A stretch of DNA of 64,000 bases, taken from Algoriphagus faecimaris (GTDB taxonomy: Bacteria > Bacteroidota > Bacteroidia > Cytophagales > Cyclobacteriaceae). The notes below the pieces were generated by a model, which did not search any database, was not told the origin of the DNA, and saw only the letters and a list, made by a program, of their open reading frames with translations. The stretch is taken from contig NZ_FNAC01000004.1 in assembly GCF_900101705.1 (NCBI RefSeq), positions 1 through 64,000 of the forward strand. Direction: 5' to 3'. The translations under genes and the position numbers were made by a program. Shown here in pieces: positions 29,106 through 38,466 of this stretch. The number at the start of each line of letters is the position of its first letter. The first letter of the stretch is position 1.

Positions 29106-32100
29106 TTAAATTTTTTCAATTTCTAATAAAATGACTGCTTTCAAATCTTCCCATCGAGACTGGGCAATATTGATTTTTTCGTTGATTTCTTTTTCTTGCA
29201 AGTTTAATACCTCAAGCTCTAGCTCTCGCACTACTTCTAACAAAGCTAGGAAGTACATGGATTGGCAGCTTCCTTTTATGCCATGTGCTACGCTTTTAAT
29301 TGCATCTTTATCCAATCGCTTTGCGGCATCAGTGAGGTTGTTGATTTGAGATTCTAGACTCAAAGAAGCCTCCATGAGACTTTTAAATAATGCCATATCA
29401 TAATTGATTAGCTCAAAGAGTTGATTTTTGTCAAAGACCGAGATTTCATCTTTCGTTGGACTAGGGGAAACCTCTTCTTTTTCTTCGATCCTAAACAAGT
29501 ATTTTTCGATTATTTTGTTGAGGATTTCTGATTGCACAGGTTTTACTAAAAATTCATCCATTCCGGCATTTAAGCATTTTTCTTTTTCTTCAACTAGTGC
29601 TCCTGCAGTTAGTGCGACTATAGGGGTTTTATTTCCGGAGATAGTTTCGAATTCCCTTATTTTGCGAGTAGCGGTCAATCCATCCATTACTGGCATTTGT
29701 ACATCCATAAAAATTAAATCAATGGGATGGCCTTTATAGGTTTTTACAGCAATTTCTCCATTGTTGCATTCAAAAATAGTTGCTTTGGGCAGTTTTTGTT
29801 GAATTAGGGTTTTGATTAAAACCATATTTATAATGATATCCTCAGCAACTAATATGTTATAAATATTTTCCGATGTATAATTTGACTTTTCATCAGAAGG
29901 CCCACTTTTACTTGCAGGCACCTCTACTTCTTCATTGGCAAGAAAGTAATAGAGTTCATCAGACTTAACTGGTTTCAAAAGGCCGTGCGACACGCCAAAT
30001 TGACTGAAAATATTTTGTAATGAGTCGCTTTCCATTGAAGAATGAAGTAAAATAATTTTGAGTATCTCTTTATTGATGTTCAACTCATTTCTGGTTTTGA
30101 TAATAAATTCCACACCATCCATGATGGGCATGTGGTAATCAATAATAGCAAGGTCTATGTCCTTGTCTTCCTTTAAAATTTCCAAGGCACTTGTAGGACT
30201 AGTAGTGCTGACAAATGGGACCTTCCAAAACTTTAGGTTTTCTTCCAATACAGTTATGTTTCTCTCGTTATCATCAAGAAGAAGAACTTTTTTATAAGAA
30301 ATTTTAGGCTTTGTGACCCCATTCAATTCTTTATAACTTGTTTCAAACTCAAAGCTAAAAACGGAACCCATACCAGGAGAACTTTCCAACTTAATGTCTC
30401 CACCCATTTTGTTAACCAAAAGATTAGAAATTGTCAAGCCGAGACCTGTGCCTCCATATTTCCTCACTGTGGAGCTATCCGCCTGAGAAAATGCATTAAA
30501 TAGCTTCTTTTGCTGCTCTTCGCTAATGCCTATTCCCGTATCTCGAATAGCAAATGATAAGAAACCTCTATTTTCGGAGATTTTTTTAAATGCTACTTTA
30601 AGTTCGACTTCGCCTCGTTCCGTGAATTTTACAGCATTGCCGAGTAGATTGATTAAAACTTGCTTAAGTCTTACCGGATCTAGATTTATGATAGATGGTA
30701 AAGTAGGGGGAGCGTCACAGATGAGCTCTAATTGCTTTTGCGTTGCCGCAAATTTCGTGATGTCAATTGCAGAGTTTATAATTTCATGGATACTGTGATC
30801 AATTAGGTCTAATTCTAATTTACCGGCTTCAATTTTGGAGAAATCAAGAATGTCTGATATGATTCCTAACAGAGATTTTCCGGAAATATTTACATTTTCG
30901 GCATATTGTCTCTGGATCGCATTCAGATGAGTTTTAAGCAGTAAATCCGTAAATCCAATTACACCATTCAGAGGAGTACGGATTTCATGACTCATGTTGG
31001 CAAGAAACTCTGACTTATATTTGCTATTTAGTTCGGCCCTTTCTTTTTCTTGGATTAGATCTCGTTCAAGAACAGTTCTGTTTTTAAGATTTGCTAAGAT
31101 TTTAGCAAATAGTAATAATAGTGCTACTTCCTGTTCAGAAAGATCACGTACCACCCTAACATAATCAAAACCTACAAAGCCATAGATTTGATCCTCAAAA
31201 AATATAGGAATTGCTATAAGTGACTGTATACTTTGCTGGGAAAGGATTTCCTTGAGTTCGTCATCTTCAAGAGAATTAACATTCTCTATGTACATAAACT
31301 CCTTCCTGCGATGTGTTTCTACCCATTGTGGCACATATTCTAGCGGTACATCTTGAAGGTTTTCTATTTCTGGGTTTATTCCCTGTGCGCACCACTCGAA
31401 GGTATTGGAGCAGGTCCCTTTTTCCCAATCATAATCAAAAATATAGGCTCGGTCCACATCGGCAAATTCTCCAATAAGCTTAAGCGAGTTTTTTATTTCC
31501 TCTTGGCTTTCATGAACACCTAAGTTGATGTAGTCGGTAGCAATCCTCATCAGGATATTTTGTAGCTTGAGTTGAGAATTCATCGAATCTTGAATGCTGA
31601 TCTCTTTCGAAATATCCGTGATTTTTCCATCTACTCTTATAGCCACACCATCCTCATTGTAAATCATTCTTCCGCTATCTCTCACCCATTTTATTTCCTT
31701 ACTCCTTGTTATAATTCGATAAATCAGGGTGTACCCGTCATCTTTTTTTAATACTTTCTTGATTTTTGGAAAATTAGCGACATCATCGGGATGAATTAAT
31801 TTCCTCCATTCAAGTGCAATTTTGTCCGAATTACTAATGGAAAATCCTGTCAAGGTTTGGTAGGATGGGCTTACAAATAGTAATTTGAAATCAGGGTAAC
31901 TAAATGACCAAATCACATCTGATAGTTCATTAAAGATACTTTTTAGTATCAATCTATTCCTTTCGAGTTCGGCTGTCCGTTGCTTTCTGTTAGTAATATC
32001 TTGAAAGATACCTGTCACCTTATGGACCGATCCGTTTAAAAATTCAGGCTTTCCTACGACCCTCACCCACTTCTTATTCCCTTTTTCTGAAATTATTTCT

Positions 32101-33929
32101 GCTTCAACGTCAAAGGGTTTTCCATCTTGGACTAAACTTTCAAACTTTTTCTTTACCAAATCTCGATTAGGTCCTACAGTATAGAAAGCTAATCCATTCT
32201 CAATATTTGGGATAAAATCTTCTTGACATTCGTGAATTTCTCTAGTCACTTTTGACCAAAAAGCTTCACCAGAATAAATATCGTAGGACCAGGCTCCCAC
32301 GGAAGCAATCCTGCCAGTTTCTTCAAGAATACTTTTAGTGTTCGCTAGTTCTATATAGTCTCTTTTTCGCTGGGTAATGTTTGTGACTCTTCCTGCAAAT
32401 TTGAGATTCGATGTATTAGTATTCTTGACGGGGTGTAAGGATTCATTAAGCCACCTAACCGTATTATTTATCTTTATGGGGAATTCGTATAAATACCCTT
32501 CTCCCTTAATCAAGTTATTTTTGAGGGTTTTACAATGATCCTTGTAGTCTTCAAGCACAAAATCTTCTATGAAGGTGTTTTTTGAAGTAAAATAATCTCT
32601 TTCTACGCCGATTACTTCTTTTGTGTTTGGACTGATATATTCGTAATAATTTGTAGCTGGTTCGTATATGTAGAGTACATCAGAGAGGTTTTCCGAGATT
32701 ATTTTGAATAGATTTTCTGATTCTTGTAGTTTTTTTTCAGTCCTAATTCGGTTGCTAATGTCCCATGCACTGATCAAATAACTATCCTGGTTTGAGATAT
32801 CAATTTTGGCTACACGGCAAGCCCAATAAACGGATGCGTTATTTTTAGATTTCAGGCGAAGAGTAATGGCAAGCTTTGAATTTTTTCTTAACTCTTCAAA
32901 GTAGTAATCCATGTATTTGGCATCTTCATCCCTGATAAATTGATAGATGGAATCGATCTGATCCTTTTCCATGTCATACCCAAGAGAATCAGCGGCAGCT
33001 TTATTGAAATGCGTAAGCTGACCATCTTTCCGATGAATACAAATAATACTATCTGAGTAGTCAAATACCGTCTGATAAAATTCATCCTTCTCTATCTCAT
33101 GGGTAATGTCCAAAAGGAAACCCTCCAAAGCACTTTGTTTTTCACTTGCTTTGAAGGTTCCAATATCTTTTATCCATTTTATTGACCTGTCGGAAGTCTT
33201 TATCCGGTAGGTTAAGCTCCACCCTTGCTGAGTTTTGATACTGTTTTGCAGCTCTTTTTCTACCCTTTTTAAATCTTCCTCATAGATAAGCGAATTCAGA
33301 CCTCTTGAAGGGTCTTTAATAAATTCCTCTTTGCTGTATCCTGTCAATTCCCTTATGGAATCAGAAACAGAACTGACATTTCTACTTGCAGAATCACCAC
33401 AACTATAAAATACTCCGCCTTTGCTACTACCAAACAGCTGATTATCTGCGGATATTATCGAGGCCTCATTATTTCTATTGCCTAACTCCAGCAAGTTTAT
33501 AATTTGCCTAGAAAGACCATAAAAATGTTTTTTCTGCCGGTTACTCAGCCTTCTTGGCTTTTCACTAACCATTGAAAAGACACCTAACACATCACCCGTT
33601 TTGCTTTGTAGAGGTATGCTGAAGTAAGAACCTATTCTTAGATCCTTTAAGTAGGTAAAATGCTTTTCAAAACGAAGATCCTCCGTGATATTTTCTATTT
33701 CACCTTCTCGGAGAATTTCATGAAAAAGGACTGGCAACTTTGACAGGAGGTCATGGTGTGCCTCATTTTTAGATTTAATTCTTTGTTTCTGGTGGTCAAA
33801 ATAATATATCCAGGTAATAGAAGATCTGCATAGCTCTAATGCTAAGTCTAATAAGAAATCAATATCTTCATCCGTGGCCGATCTTACAGTTTTTTGGGAT
33901 TCATTGCTAGTTTGTTTCTTACTTGACAT
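29106..33929 (-). CDS. Hybrid sensor histidine kinase: GAF-PAS(x5)-GAF-HisKA-HATPase-REC-REC-HPt
   Basis: 1607 residues, no membrane segment, so probably cytoplasmic. Domains in order: GAF (about 20-150), five PAS/PAC units (about 170-780), a second GAF (about 785-945), HisKA with FLANMSHEIRTPLNGVIGF, HATPase with NLLGNAVKFTERG, DTGIGIS and GGTGLGL, two receivers (phospho-Asp in LAIIDYHMPIMDG and LIFMDVQMPVMDG), and a C-terminal HPt with AHGIKGSCQSM. All phosphorelay residues appear intact. The PAS/GAF tandem suggests several small-molecule or redox inputs. A likely target is the CheY-like gene and the EPS locus next to it, but this is inferred from position only. Confidence 0.93.
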   Translation of the reverse strand: MSSKKQTSNESQKTVRSATDEDIDFLLDLALELCRSSITWIYYFDHQKQRIKSKNEAHHDLLSKLPVLFHEILREGEIENITEDLRFEKHFTYLKDLRIGSYFSIPLQSKTGDVLGVFSMVSEKPRRLSNRQKKHFYGLSRQIINLLELGNRNNEASIISADNQLFGSSKGGVFYSCGDSASRNVSSVSDSIRELTGYSKEEFIKDPSRGLNSLIYEEDLKRVEKELQNSIKTQQGWSLTYRIKTSDRSIKWIKDIGTFKASEKQSALEGFLLDITHEIEKDEFYQTVFDYSDSIICIHRKDGQLTHFNKAAADSLGYDMEKDQIDSIYQFIRDEDAKYMDYYFEELRKNSKLAITLRLKSKNNASVYWACRVAKIDISNQDSYLISAWDISNRIRTEKKLQESENLFKIISENLSDVLYIYEPATNYYEYISPNTKEVIGVERDYFTSKNTFIEDFVLEDYKDHCKTLKNNLIKGEGYLYEFPIKINNTVRWLNESLHPVKNTNTSNLKFAGRVTNITQRKRDYIELANTKSILEETGRIASVGAWSYDIYSGEAFWSKVTREIHECQEDFIPNIENGLAFYTVGPNRDLVKKKFESLVQDGKPFDVEAEIISEKGNKKWVRVVGKPEFLNGSVHKVTGIFQDITNRKQRTAELERNRLILKSIFNELSDVIWSFSYPDFKLLFVSPSYQTLTGFSISNSDKIALEWRKLIHPDDVANFPKIKKVLKKDDGYTLIYRIITRSKEIKWVRDSGRMIYNEDGVAIRVDGKITDISKEISIQDSMNSQLKLQNILMRIATDYINLGVHESQEEIKNSLKLIGEFADVDRAYIFDYDWEKGTCSNTFEWCAQGINPEIENLQDVPLEYVPQWVETHRRKEFMYIENVNSLEDDELKEILSQQSIQSLIAIPIFFEDQIYGFVGFDYVRVVRDLSEQEVALLLLFAKILANLKNRTVLERDLIQEKERAELNSKYKSEFLANMSHEIRTPLNGVIGFTDLLLKTHLNAIQRQYAENVNISGKSLLGIISDILDFSKIEAGKLELDLIDHSIHEIINSAIDITKFAATQKQLELICDAPPTLPSIINLDPVRLKQVLINLLGNAVKFTERGEVELKVAFKKISENRGFLSFAIRDTGIGISEEQQKKLFNAFSQADSSTVRKYGGTGLGLTISNLLVNKMGGDIKLESSPGMGSVFSFEFETSYKELNGVTKPKISYKKVLLLDDNERNITVLEENLKFWKVPFVSTTSPTSALEILKEDKDIDLAIIDYHMPIMDGVEFIIKTRNELNINKEILKIILLHSSMESDSLQNIFSQFGVSHGLLKPVKSDELYYFLANEEVEVPASKSGPSDEKSNYTSENIYNILVAEDIIINMVLIKTLIQQKLPKATIFECNNGEIAVKTYKGHPIDLIFMDVQMPVMDGLTATRKIREFETISGNKTPIVALTAGALVEEKEKCLNAGMDEFLVKPVQSEILNKIIEKYLFRIEEKEEVSPSPTKDEISVFDKNQLFELINYDMALFKSLMEASLSLESQINNLTDAAKRLDKDAIKSVAHGIKGSCQSMYFLALLEVVRELELEVLNLQEKEINEKINIAQSRWEDLKAVILLEIEKI

Positions 33930-34478
33930 AAAAATAACGTATTGAAATTTTTCTTAAATCTGGTGTCGGTTCAATTTTTTCACCATCCAATCAACAATTC
34001 TTTGGACTAAGCTTTAAAAAAAGCACAGAAAATGGGATAAGGTGATTTTTGTGTATTCATCTATCTTGAATATATCGGGTTTTTTTACAAATTAATCGAA
34101 AGCAAATGGATTTTTTTTGTGAAAATATCGGCAATTTAATTGTGAATTAATCTTATTCCATTGTAAGCTAAAATTTTATAAATTGACTTGCTTGGACTAC
34201 TTATGAAAATTTAAATCTAGTTTTTTGGCCTAAACCTTTCACTCATTTTTTCAAATAATTCTGGGATTGTCTCTCCAAAAAATGAACTAATTGATGATGG
34301 ACCAGAAGATGATATTAAACAAAAACTTAATTTAGATTTCATAAGATCGAAGAAAATTACAGTCAAACCCCTGCTTTTTACTCACCTATGCACCGGCGAT
34401 GACGCCATGAAATAAAGCTTGAAAAAAATTACCCGCCAAAACGTCTACAGCAATAATTTTGGTTATACGAGGATAACT
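33930..34478. other. AT-rich spacer with no convincing gene
   Basis: About 550 nt upstream of the hybrid kinase. It should hold the kinase promoter. Two overlapping short open frames lie near 34217-34416, on opposite strands. The plus-strand frame (about 62 codons, ending CTGDDAMK at a TAA at 34414-34416) has protein-like composition but no ATG near its start. The minus-strand frame (34342 down to 34217, 41 codons) has an ATG but is Ser-rich. Neither is supported well enough to call. A small palindrome GGCGATGACGCC lies near 34396. Confidence 0.5.
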
Positions 34479-34730
34479 CTACATTTTATTCTTCTCAATA
34501 GTCTCATTTTTCTTTTGATAAAGGTTTCCTGGCTTCCAGATAAAATACTGGGTAAAAGTCCAAAATGCCCAATAAAACAGCAGCATGAAATAGGTGCTTT
34601 TTTCTTCCAAAAAATCAAATTCAAAACGCAGTTCAGGATAGACATAGCCTTTTTCCCAAAAGATCAGTGGAATGGCAAAAACTAATCCCCAAGCCCAATT
34701 CTTTTTGAGATAGATAATAAATAACTTCAT
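34479..34730 (-). CDS. Small membrane protein, unknown function
   Basis: 83 residues from the ATG at 34730, 4 nt after the upstream stop; a TTG at 34745 is a less likely start. Two hydrophobic segments are visible (WAWGLVFAIPLIFW and YFMLLFYWAFWTFTQYFIW), so it is probably an inner-membrane protein with two helices. It is the last gene of the VOC/PLP/beta-lactamase-fold operon. I do not recognise a family. Confidence 0.65.
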   Translation of the reverse strand: MKLFIIYLKKNWAWGLVFAIPLIFWEKGYVYPELRFEFDFLEEKSTYFMLLFYWAFWTFTQYFIWKPGNLYQKKNETIEKNKM

Positions 34731-34734
34731 CTTT

Positions 34735-35967
34735 TCAATACTCAAATTTCAACCCTTCAAAATCCGGCCTCAATACCTTTTTTCTATTCAACTCCAGCTG
34801 ATACAGGTACTCGCCCAATTCGGCAAAAAAAGGCAATCCGATTTCTTCGGTTTCGTAAGTATTGTCATTGAGGGTTTGATTACTATTGGTGTAGATCGCG
34901 GCTGATACGAAAAACTCTACTCCGTTTTCATAATCCACAAAATAGCTTCCATCGATCAAATGCCCATAGGCCCAACCGGTTTTGTTGAAAATTCGGAATT
35001 GGTCTGGAATCGGGTTTTTGTCTCTTCCAAATTTGAAAAACTTGGAGTAGCTATCGTAATAGTCCGGTCCTTCATATTTGGGATAATCCGACTCAGCCGG
35101 AAGCATACTCATGTATTTTAATATGAATTCCCTGTGAGATTCGTTTAGTGTAAAGCGCTCCGATTCCAAAAAAGCCTGTGGAAAAACTATCCGCTGCAAA
35201 ACTCCATGCAAATCTGATAAAGCAAACTTATTTTTGAAGGTGAACTCCATCCCTGTCTCAATCAAAGAATCGGCGGCATAATAGGCCCTACCAATGTACG
35301 GTCGCTCAGGATTAGAATAGATGGTTTCCGTTTGCCTTTCGGGTATTTCCAAAAGTATTTCTCCTGACTTATCCACAAAACGGATTGGGTTGAAATAACG
35401 GTTTTCGATTTCGTCAGCCGGAAAGCTCAGGCGATGATTGATAATCGTATGATTGAGACCTTTTTCGGCCAGCTTTTGATTGATATAGTCTTGACCTAGA
35501 AGCTCATAGAGTCGATTGTAGGCGTCATTATCAGAAACCAAAAGAATCTTTTTGATGTAATGTCCTATGCTTGGAAGTGAGTCCAAAGATGAGTTATCCA
35601 CATAGGCAGGCACTTGCGATGGACGAACTGAATCCGTCAACATCGGAGTATCTAGCGTCAAGTTATCCACATTTTGCTCCTCCAGCCATTCCAACGCTAA
35701 AATGGCTACAGGTAACTTTACGGTGGAGGCAGGATAAAAGTATCGCTCATCGTCTAGGTTGAATGAATACGTTTCCATCAATGGATTCATGTGTTCATTC
35801 CGATCTATTCGGGTAAAGAGAATCTGAACCTGATAGGTATCCGCACTATCCAATACATTTTTCAATACTGGATAATTATCTAAGCCTGTTTCAAAGGGTG
35901 CTGTCTCTTGTTGAGAACAGGCAAAAATGAAGGATGAAAATAGAATTAGTATAGGTAACTGTCTCAT
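34735..35967 (-). CDS. Serine hydrolase of the class A beta-lactamase fold, lipoprotein
   Basis: 410 residues with a lipoprotein signal (MRQLPILILFSSFIFACSQQ). Active-site motifs are S81-T-V-K84 (SxxK, nucleophile Ser81), S145-D-N (SDN loop) and FNKTGWAYG (KTG). The protein is longer than classical class A beta-lactamases (about 290) and has extra segments between the SDN and KTG motifs. It belongs to the beta-lactamase-related serine hydrolases, which include peptidoglycan-acting and peptidase-like members, so antibiotic resistance should not be assumed. Its start overlaps the stop of the PLP-enzyme gene by 4 nt. Confidence 0.85.
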   Translation of the reverse strand: MRQLPILILFSSFIFACSQQETAPFETGLDNYPVLKNVLDSADTYQVQILFTRIDRNEHMNPLMETYSFNLDDERYFYPASTVKLPVAILALEWLEEQNVDNLTLDTPMLTDSVRPSQVPAYVDNSSLDSLPSIGHYIKKILLVSDNDAYNRLYELLGQDYINQKLAEKGLNHTIINHRLSFPADEIENRYFNPIRFVDKSGEILLEIPERQTETIYSNPERPYIGRAYYAADSLIETGMEFTFKNKFALSDLHGVLQRIVFPQAFLESERFTLNESHREFILKYMSMLPAESDYPKYEGPDYYDSYSKFFKFGRDKNPIPDQFRIFNKTGWAYGHLIDGSYFVDYENGVEFFVSAAIYTNSNQTLNDNTYETEEIGLPFFAELGEYLYQLELNRKKVLRPDFEGLKFEY

Positions 35968-37028
35968 GATTGCTTGGCTAAATCTTGTAAAATATCAATG
36001 AGGTATTCAATATCGCTTTTTTCATGATAGGCAGAAAGCACGAGCCGGTTTACCCTAGGACTTAGCTCCGTGGGATAAGGAAAACTCGAACAGATTATAC
36101 CTGCTCTTTCCAATTGCTCCACCCATTCGTCGGGATGAAAACGGAAAACAGGATAATCCGGCCTGCCATTTATATGGTTTAAGTTTCGGATACCCTTTTC
36201 AAATAAAATGCAGTTTTTTTCGAGCAAATGTTGGGTCTCTTCATAGCGATGCTGCATTTCTATAAAAGTCTGCAAGTGGGCTGGTGAACCTGGAGATGCT
36301 CCGCCGAAAAGAGCTGTATCTTTTATTTTTCCTATTTGCTCCCCATTGCTCAAAATAATACCCGCAGGTAGGCCTAGTGCTTTGCCCAAGGAACCCGATA
36401 CCACCAGGTTAATTTTGGGATCATCCCAATGGGAATAAGTGCCAAATATTTCTTTTCCGACTACCCCGAAAGCATGGGAATCGTCAATCAAGAGGCTCAG
36501 TTCATGTTTTTCGGCGATTTCTCTGACCCAGTGATAATCGTGAATATTTATGCTCAGTGGATCTATTGCATTGCCGATGAGTAGGATTTTTTGTGGAAAA
36601 AGGTCCTCAGACCGTCGCTGACAATCTTTTTTCCATTGAATAAAATCTAATTGTGTGTCTGCTTTATACCCATCCGGAATAATAGCACTATGTGCATCCG
36701 GGGCAATCCAAATTTGATCTGTGCCTTGAATCAAGCTTTTCCAAGCTGCTATTCCAGCCAAATAGCCCGAGCTCAAAACGGCAGCAGATGCCGCTCCGGC
36801 ATTTAAAGCAAAAAACTCCTCAAATTCTTCAAAGATCTCCAGTCGGATATTATTATTTCGGCTTTGCCCAAAATTGGCGCCCCACTCAAAGACATTATTC
36901 GCCAAAACGTCCAAGAAATCTACATCTTGAGCAATCCCCAAATAGGACGTACCGCTGAAATAAAGGTATTCTTTTCCCTCTATTTCGACCATACGGCCGA
37001 TTCCGGTATTTAGATAATGATTTTTCAA
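35964..37028 (-). CDS. PLP-dependent alpha-oxoamine synthase-like enzyme (BioF/KBL type)
   Basis: 354 residues if started at the TTG at 37028, which gives a family-like N-terminus (LNTGIGRMVEIEGKEYLYFSGTSYLG); the first ATG in frame is at 36992. Fold type I features are LLIDDSHAFGVVG with the cofactor-binding Asp and His, and VVSGSLGKALGLPAG with the PLP-binding Lys. Members join an amino acid and an acyl-CoA (8-amino-7-oxononanoate, 2-amino-3-ketobutyrate). No other biotin genes are present, so the biotin reaction is not supported. It is 6 nt downstream of the VOC gene. Confidence 0.8.
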   Translation of the reverse strand: MKNHYLNTGIGRMVEIEGKEYLYFSGTSYLGIAQDVDFLDVLANNVFEWGANFGQSRNNNIRLEIFEEFEEFFALNAGAASAAVLSSGYLAGIAAWKSLIQGTDQIWIAPDAHSAIIPDGYKADTQLDFIQWKKDCQRRSEDLFPQKILLIGNAIDPLSINIHDYHWVREIAEKHELSLLIDDSHAFGVVGKEIFGTYSHWDDPKINLVVSGSLGKALGLPAGIILSNGEQIGKIKDTALFGGASPGSPAHLQTFIEMQHRYEETQHLLEKNCILFEKGIRNLNHINGRPDYPVFRFHPDEWVEQLERAGIICSSFPYPTELSPRVNRLVLSAYHEKSDIEYLIDILQDLAKQS

Positions 37029-37034
37029 TCAGGA

Positions 37035-37457
37035 TTACTTTGCAAAAATTTGGGATTCGTCTTGGAAGGATTTGAACTCCAGTGCGTTTCCGCATGGGTC
37101 AAGGAAAAACATGGTGGCCTGCTCACCCACTTCACCTTGGAAACGGATGTAAGGTTCGATGACAAACTCGATCCCGTGAGCTTTCAGTTTATCTGCTAAC
37201 TCATGCCATTCATCCCAAGGAAGAATAGCGCCAAAGTGGCGAACAGGTACATTTTTACCATCTACAGCATTGGTTTTGGCTTGGGCCAATTCCTCTGGCT
37301 TGATATGAGCTGAAAGTTGATGTCCGAAGAAATTAAAATCGATCCACTTATCCGTACTTCTTCCGATGTCACATCCTAAGAGGTCTCCATAGAATTTGCG
37401 GGTTTCTTCGATATCCCGAATTGGGAAAGCTAGATGGAAGGGTTTAAATTGACTCAT
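37035..37457 (-). CDS. VOC (glyoxalase/dioxygenase superfamily) protein
   Basis: 140 residues with two beta-alpha-beta-beta-beta modules: [25 protein letters not shown] and the second module ending [17 protein letters not shown]. His in HLAF, a central His (VRHFG) and Glu in ALEFK could be the metal ligands of a vicinal-oxygen-chelate site. Substrate unknown. It is the first gene of a four-gene operon and divergent from the patatin gene across a 106-nt region holding an inverted repeat. Confidence 0.85.
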   Translation of the reverse strand: MSQFKPFHLAFPIRDIEETRKFYGDLLGCDIGRSTDKWIDFNFFGHQLSAHIKPEELAQAKTNAVDGKNVPVRHFGAILPWDEWHELADKLKAHGIEFVIEPYIRFQGEVGEQATMFFLDPCGNALEFKSFQDESQIFAK

Positions 37458-37495
37458 ATTGTTTACTTTCGTTGTGTGATTTAAAGATCTTTATT

Positions 37496-37525
37496 CTTAC
37501 GGTATAAAGTTAAACTAACCGTAAG
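37496..37525. promoter_or_regulatory. Candidate operator: inverted repeat in divergent promoter region
   Basis: CTTACGGT (37496-37503) and ACCGTAAG (37518-37525) form a perfect 8-bp inverted repeat with a 14-nt AT-rich spacer, placed between the divergent VOC and patatin genes. It has no T-run, so it is not terminator-like, and its location fits a repressor site. No regulator gene is adjacent. Confidence 0.45.
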
Positions 37526-37563
37526 TATTATGGATTAGACAGCAATTTTTCTACCCTAAAGAT

Positions 37564-38466
37564 ATGGCAAAAAAGCAGAAAGTTTCATTGGTTTTAAGCA
37601 GTGGTGGAGCAAGGGGCTTGGCGCATGTGGGAGTGATTGAGGAGCTGGAGGAGCGAGGCTATCAAATCAGCCAAATAGCCGGCTGTTCGGCAGGTGCACT
37701 TGTGGGCGGTATGTATGCAGCGGGTAAATTGACGGAATTTAAAAACTGGATCTGTCATTTGGATCGCGTAGATGTATTTTCGTTGATGGATTTTACCTTT
37801 TCCAGTCGAGGATTTATTAAAGGAGAAAAAGTCTATTCGGCATTAAAAAAAGTCGTTCCTGACTGTCAGATTGAGGACTTTTCCATTCCATTTTCTTGCA
37901 ATGCGGTGGATGTGCACTCGGGTGAAGAACATATTTTTAAAAAAGGCAGCTTGTACCAAGCCATCAGAGCTTCAGGAAGTATCCCTTCGGTTTTTTTGCC
38001 AGCTCAAGTAGGAAAGAAAACGTTGATAGATGGTGGGGTATTGAACCCTATTCCAATTTCATTGATTCGCCATGATCCGGAGGATTTACTCATGGTGGTC
38101 GATGTGAATGGTTTGGATGTCGAGTTTATTTCTCCGCCTAAAAAGGATGCAAAGGGGAATCGATTCATGAATAGTCTACCAGCTTGGATGATAGACTACA
38201 AAAATAAAATGAGTCAATATTTTCCTGAAGAAAAACCCGCCGAAAAGGACATCAGTTATTCTACCTTGAATCTGGTCAAGCGATCTTTCGATTTACTTCA
38301 GGATAGGTTTTGTGAGTTGCTTCTGGATAAGCATGCCGTAGATGTTCAAATCAAAGTGGCTCGAAAACAAGCCGGAACATTGGAGTTTTATCGGGCTGCG
38401 GAGATGATAGAGATTGGTCGCATTAAAGCCCGAAAAGCATTAGAACAATTGGAAAATGGAAATTGA
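37564..38466 (+). CDS. Patatin-like phospholipase
   Basis: 300 residues. The family's catalytic features are present: oxyanion-loop glycines in LVLSSGGARGLAHVGV, the nucleophile Ser42 in GCSAGAL, and the dyad Asp156 in LIDGGVLNPIP. Patatins hydrolyse acyl esters of phospholipids. No signal peptide or beta-barrel domain is seen, so it is probably cytoplasmic (RssA/YjjU-like size). Its end overlaps the start of the methyltransferase gene by 11 nt. Confidence 0.92.
   Translation: MAKKQKVSLVLSSGGARGLAHVGVIEELEERGYQISQIAGCSAGALVGGMYAAGKLTEFKNWICHLDRVDVFSLMDFTFSSRGFIKGEKVYSALKKVVPDCQIEDFSIPFSCNAVDVHSGEEHIFKKGSLYQAIRASGSIPSVFLPAQVGKKTLIDGGVLNPIPISLIRHDPEDLLMVVDVNGLDVEFISPPKKDAKGNRFMNSLPAWMIDYKNKMSQYFPEEKPAEKDISYSTLNLVKRSFDLLQDRFCELLLDKHAVDVQIKVARKQAGTLEFYRAAEMIEIGRIKARKALEQLENGN

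Noticed and set aside
34735-35967. Calling the SxxK hydrolase an antibiotic-resistance beta-lactamase
   Set aside because: The protein is much longer than class A enzymes, is a lipoprotein, and sits in a metabolic-looking operon; the shared motifs occur in other serine hydrolases.
35964-37028. Naming the PLP enzyme bioF
   Set aside because: Only the family is supported; no other biotin genes are present, so the specific reaction is not shown.
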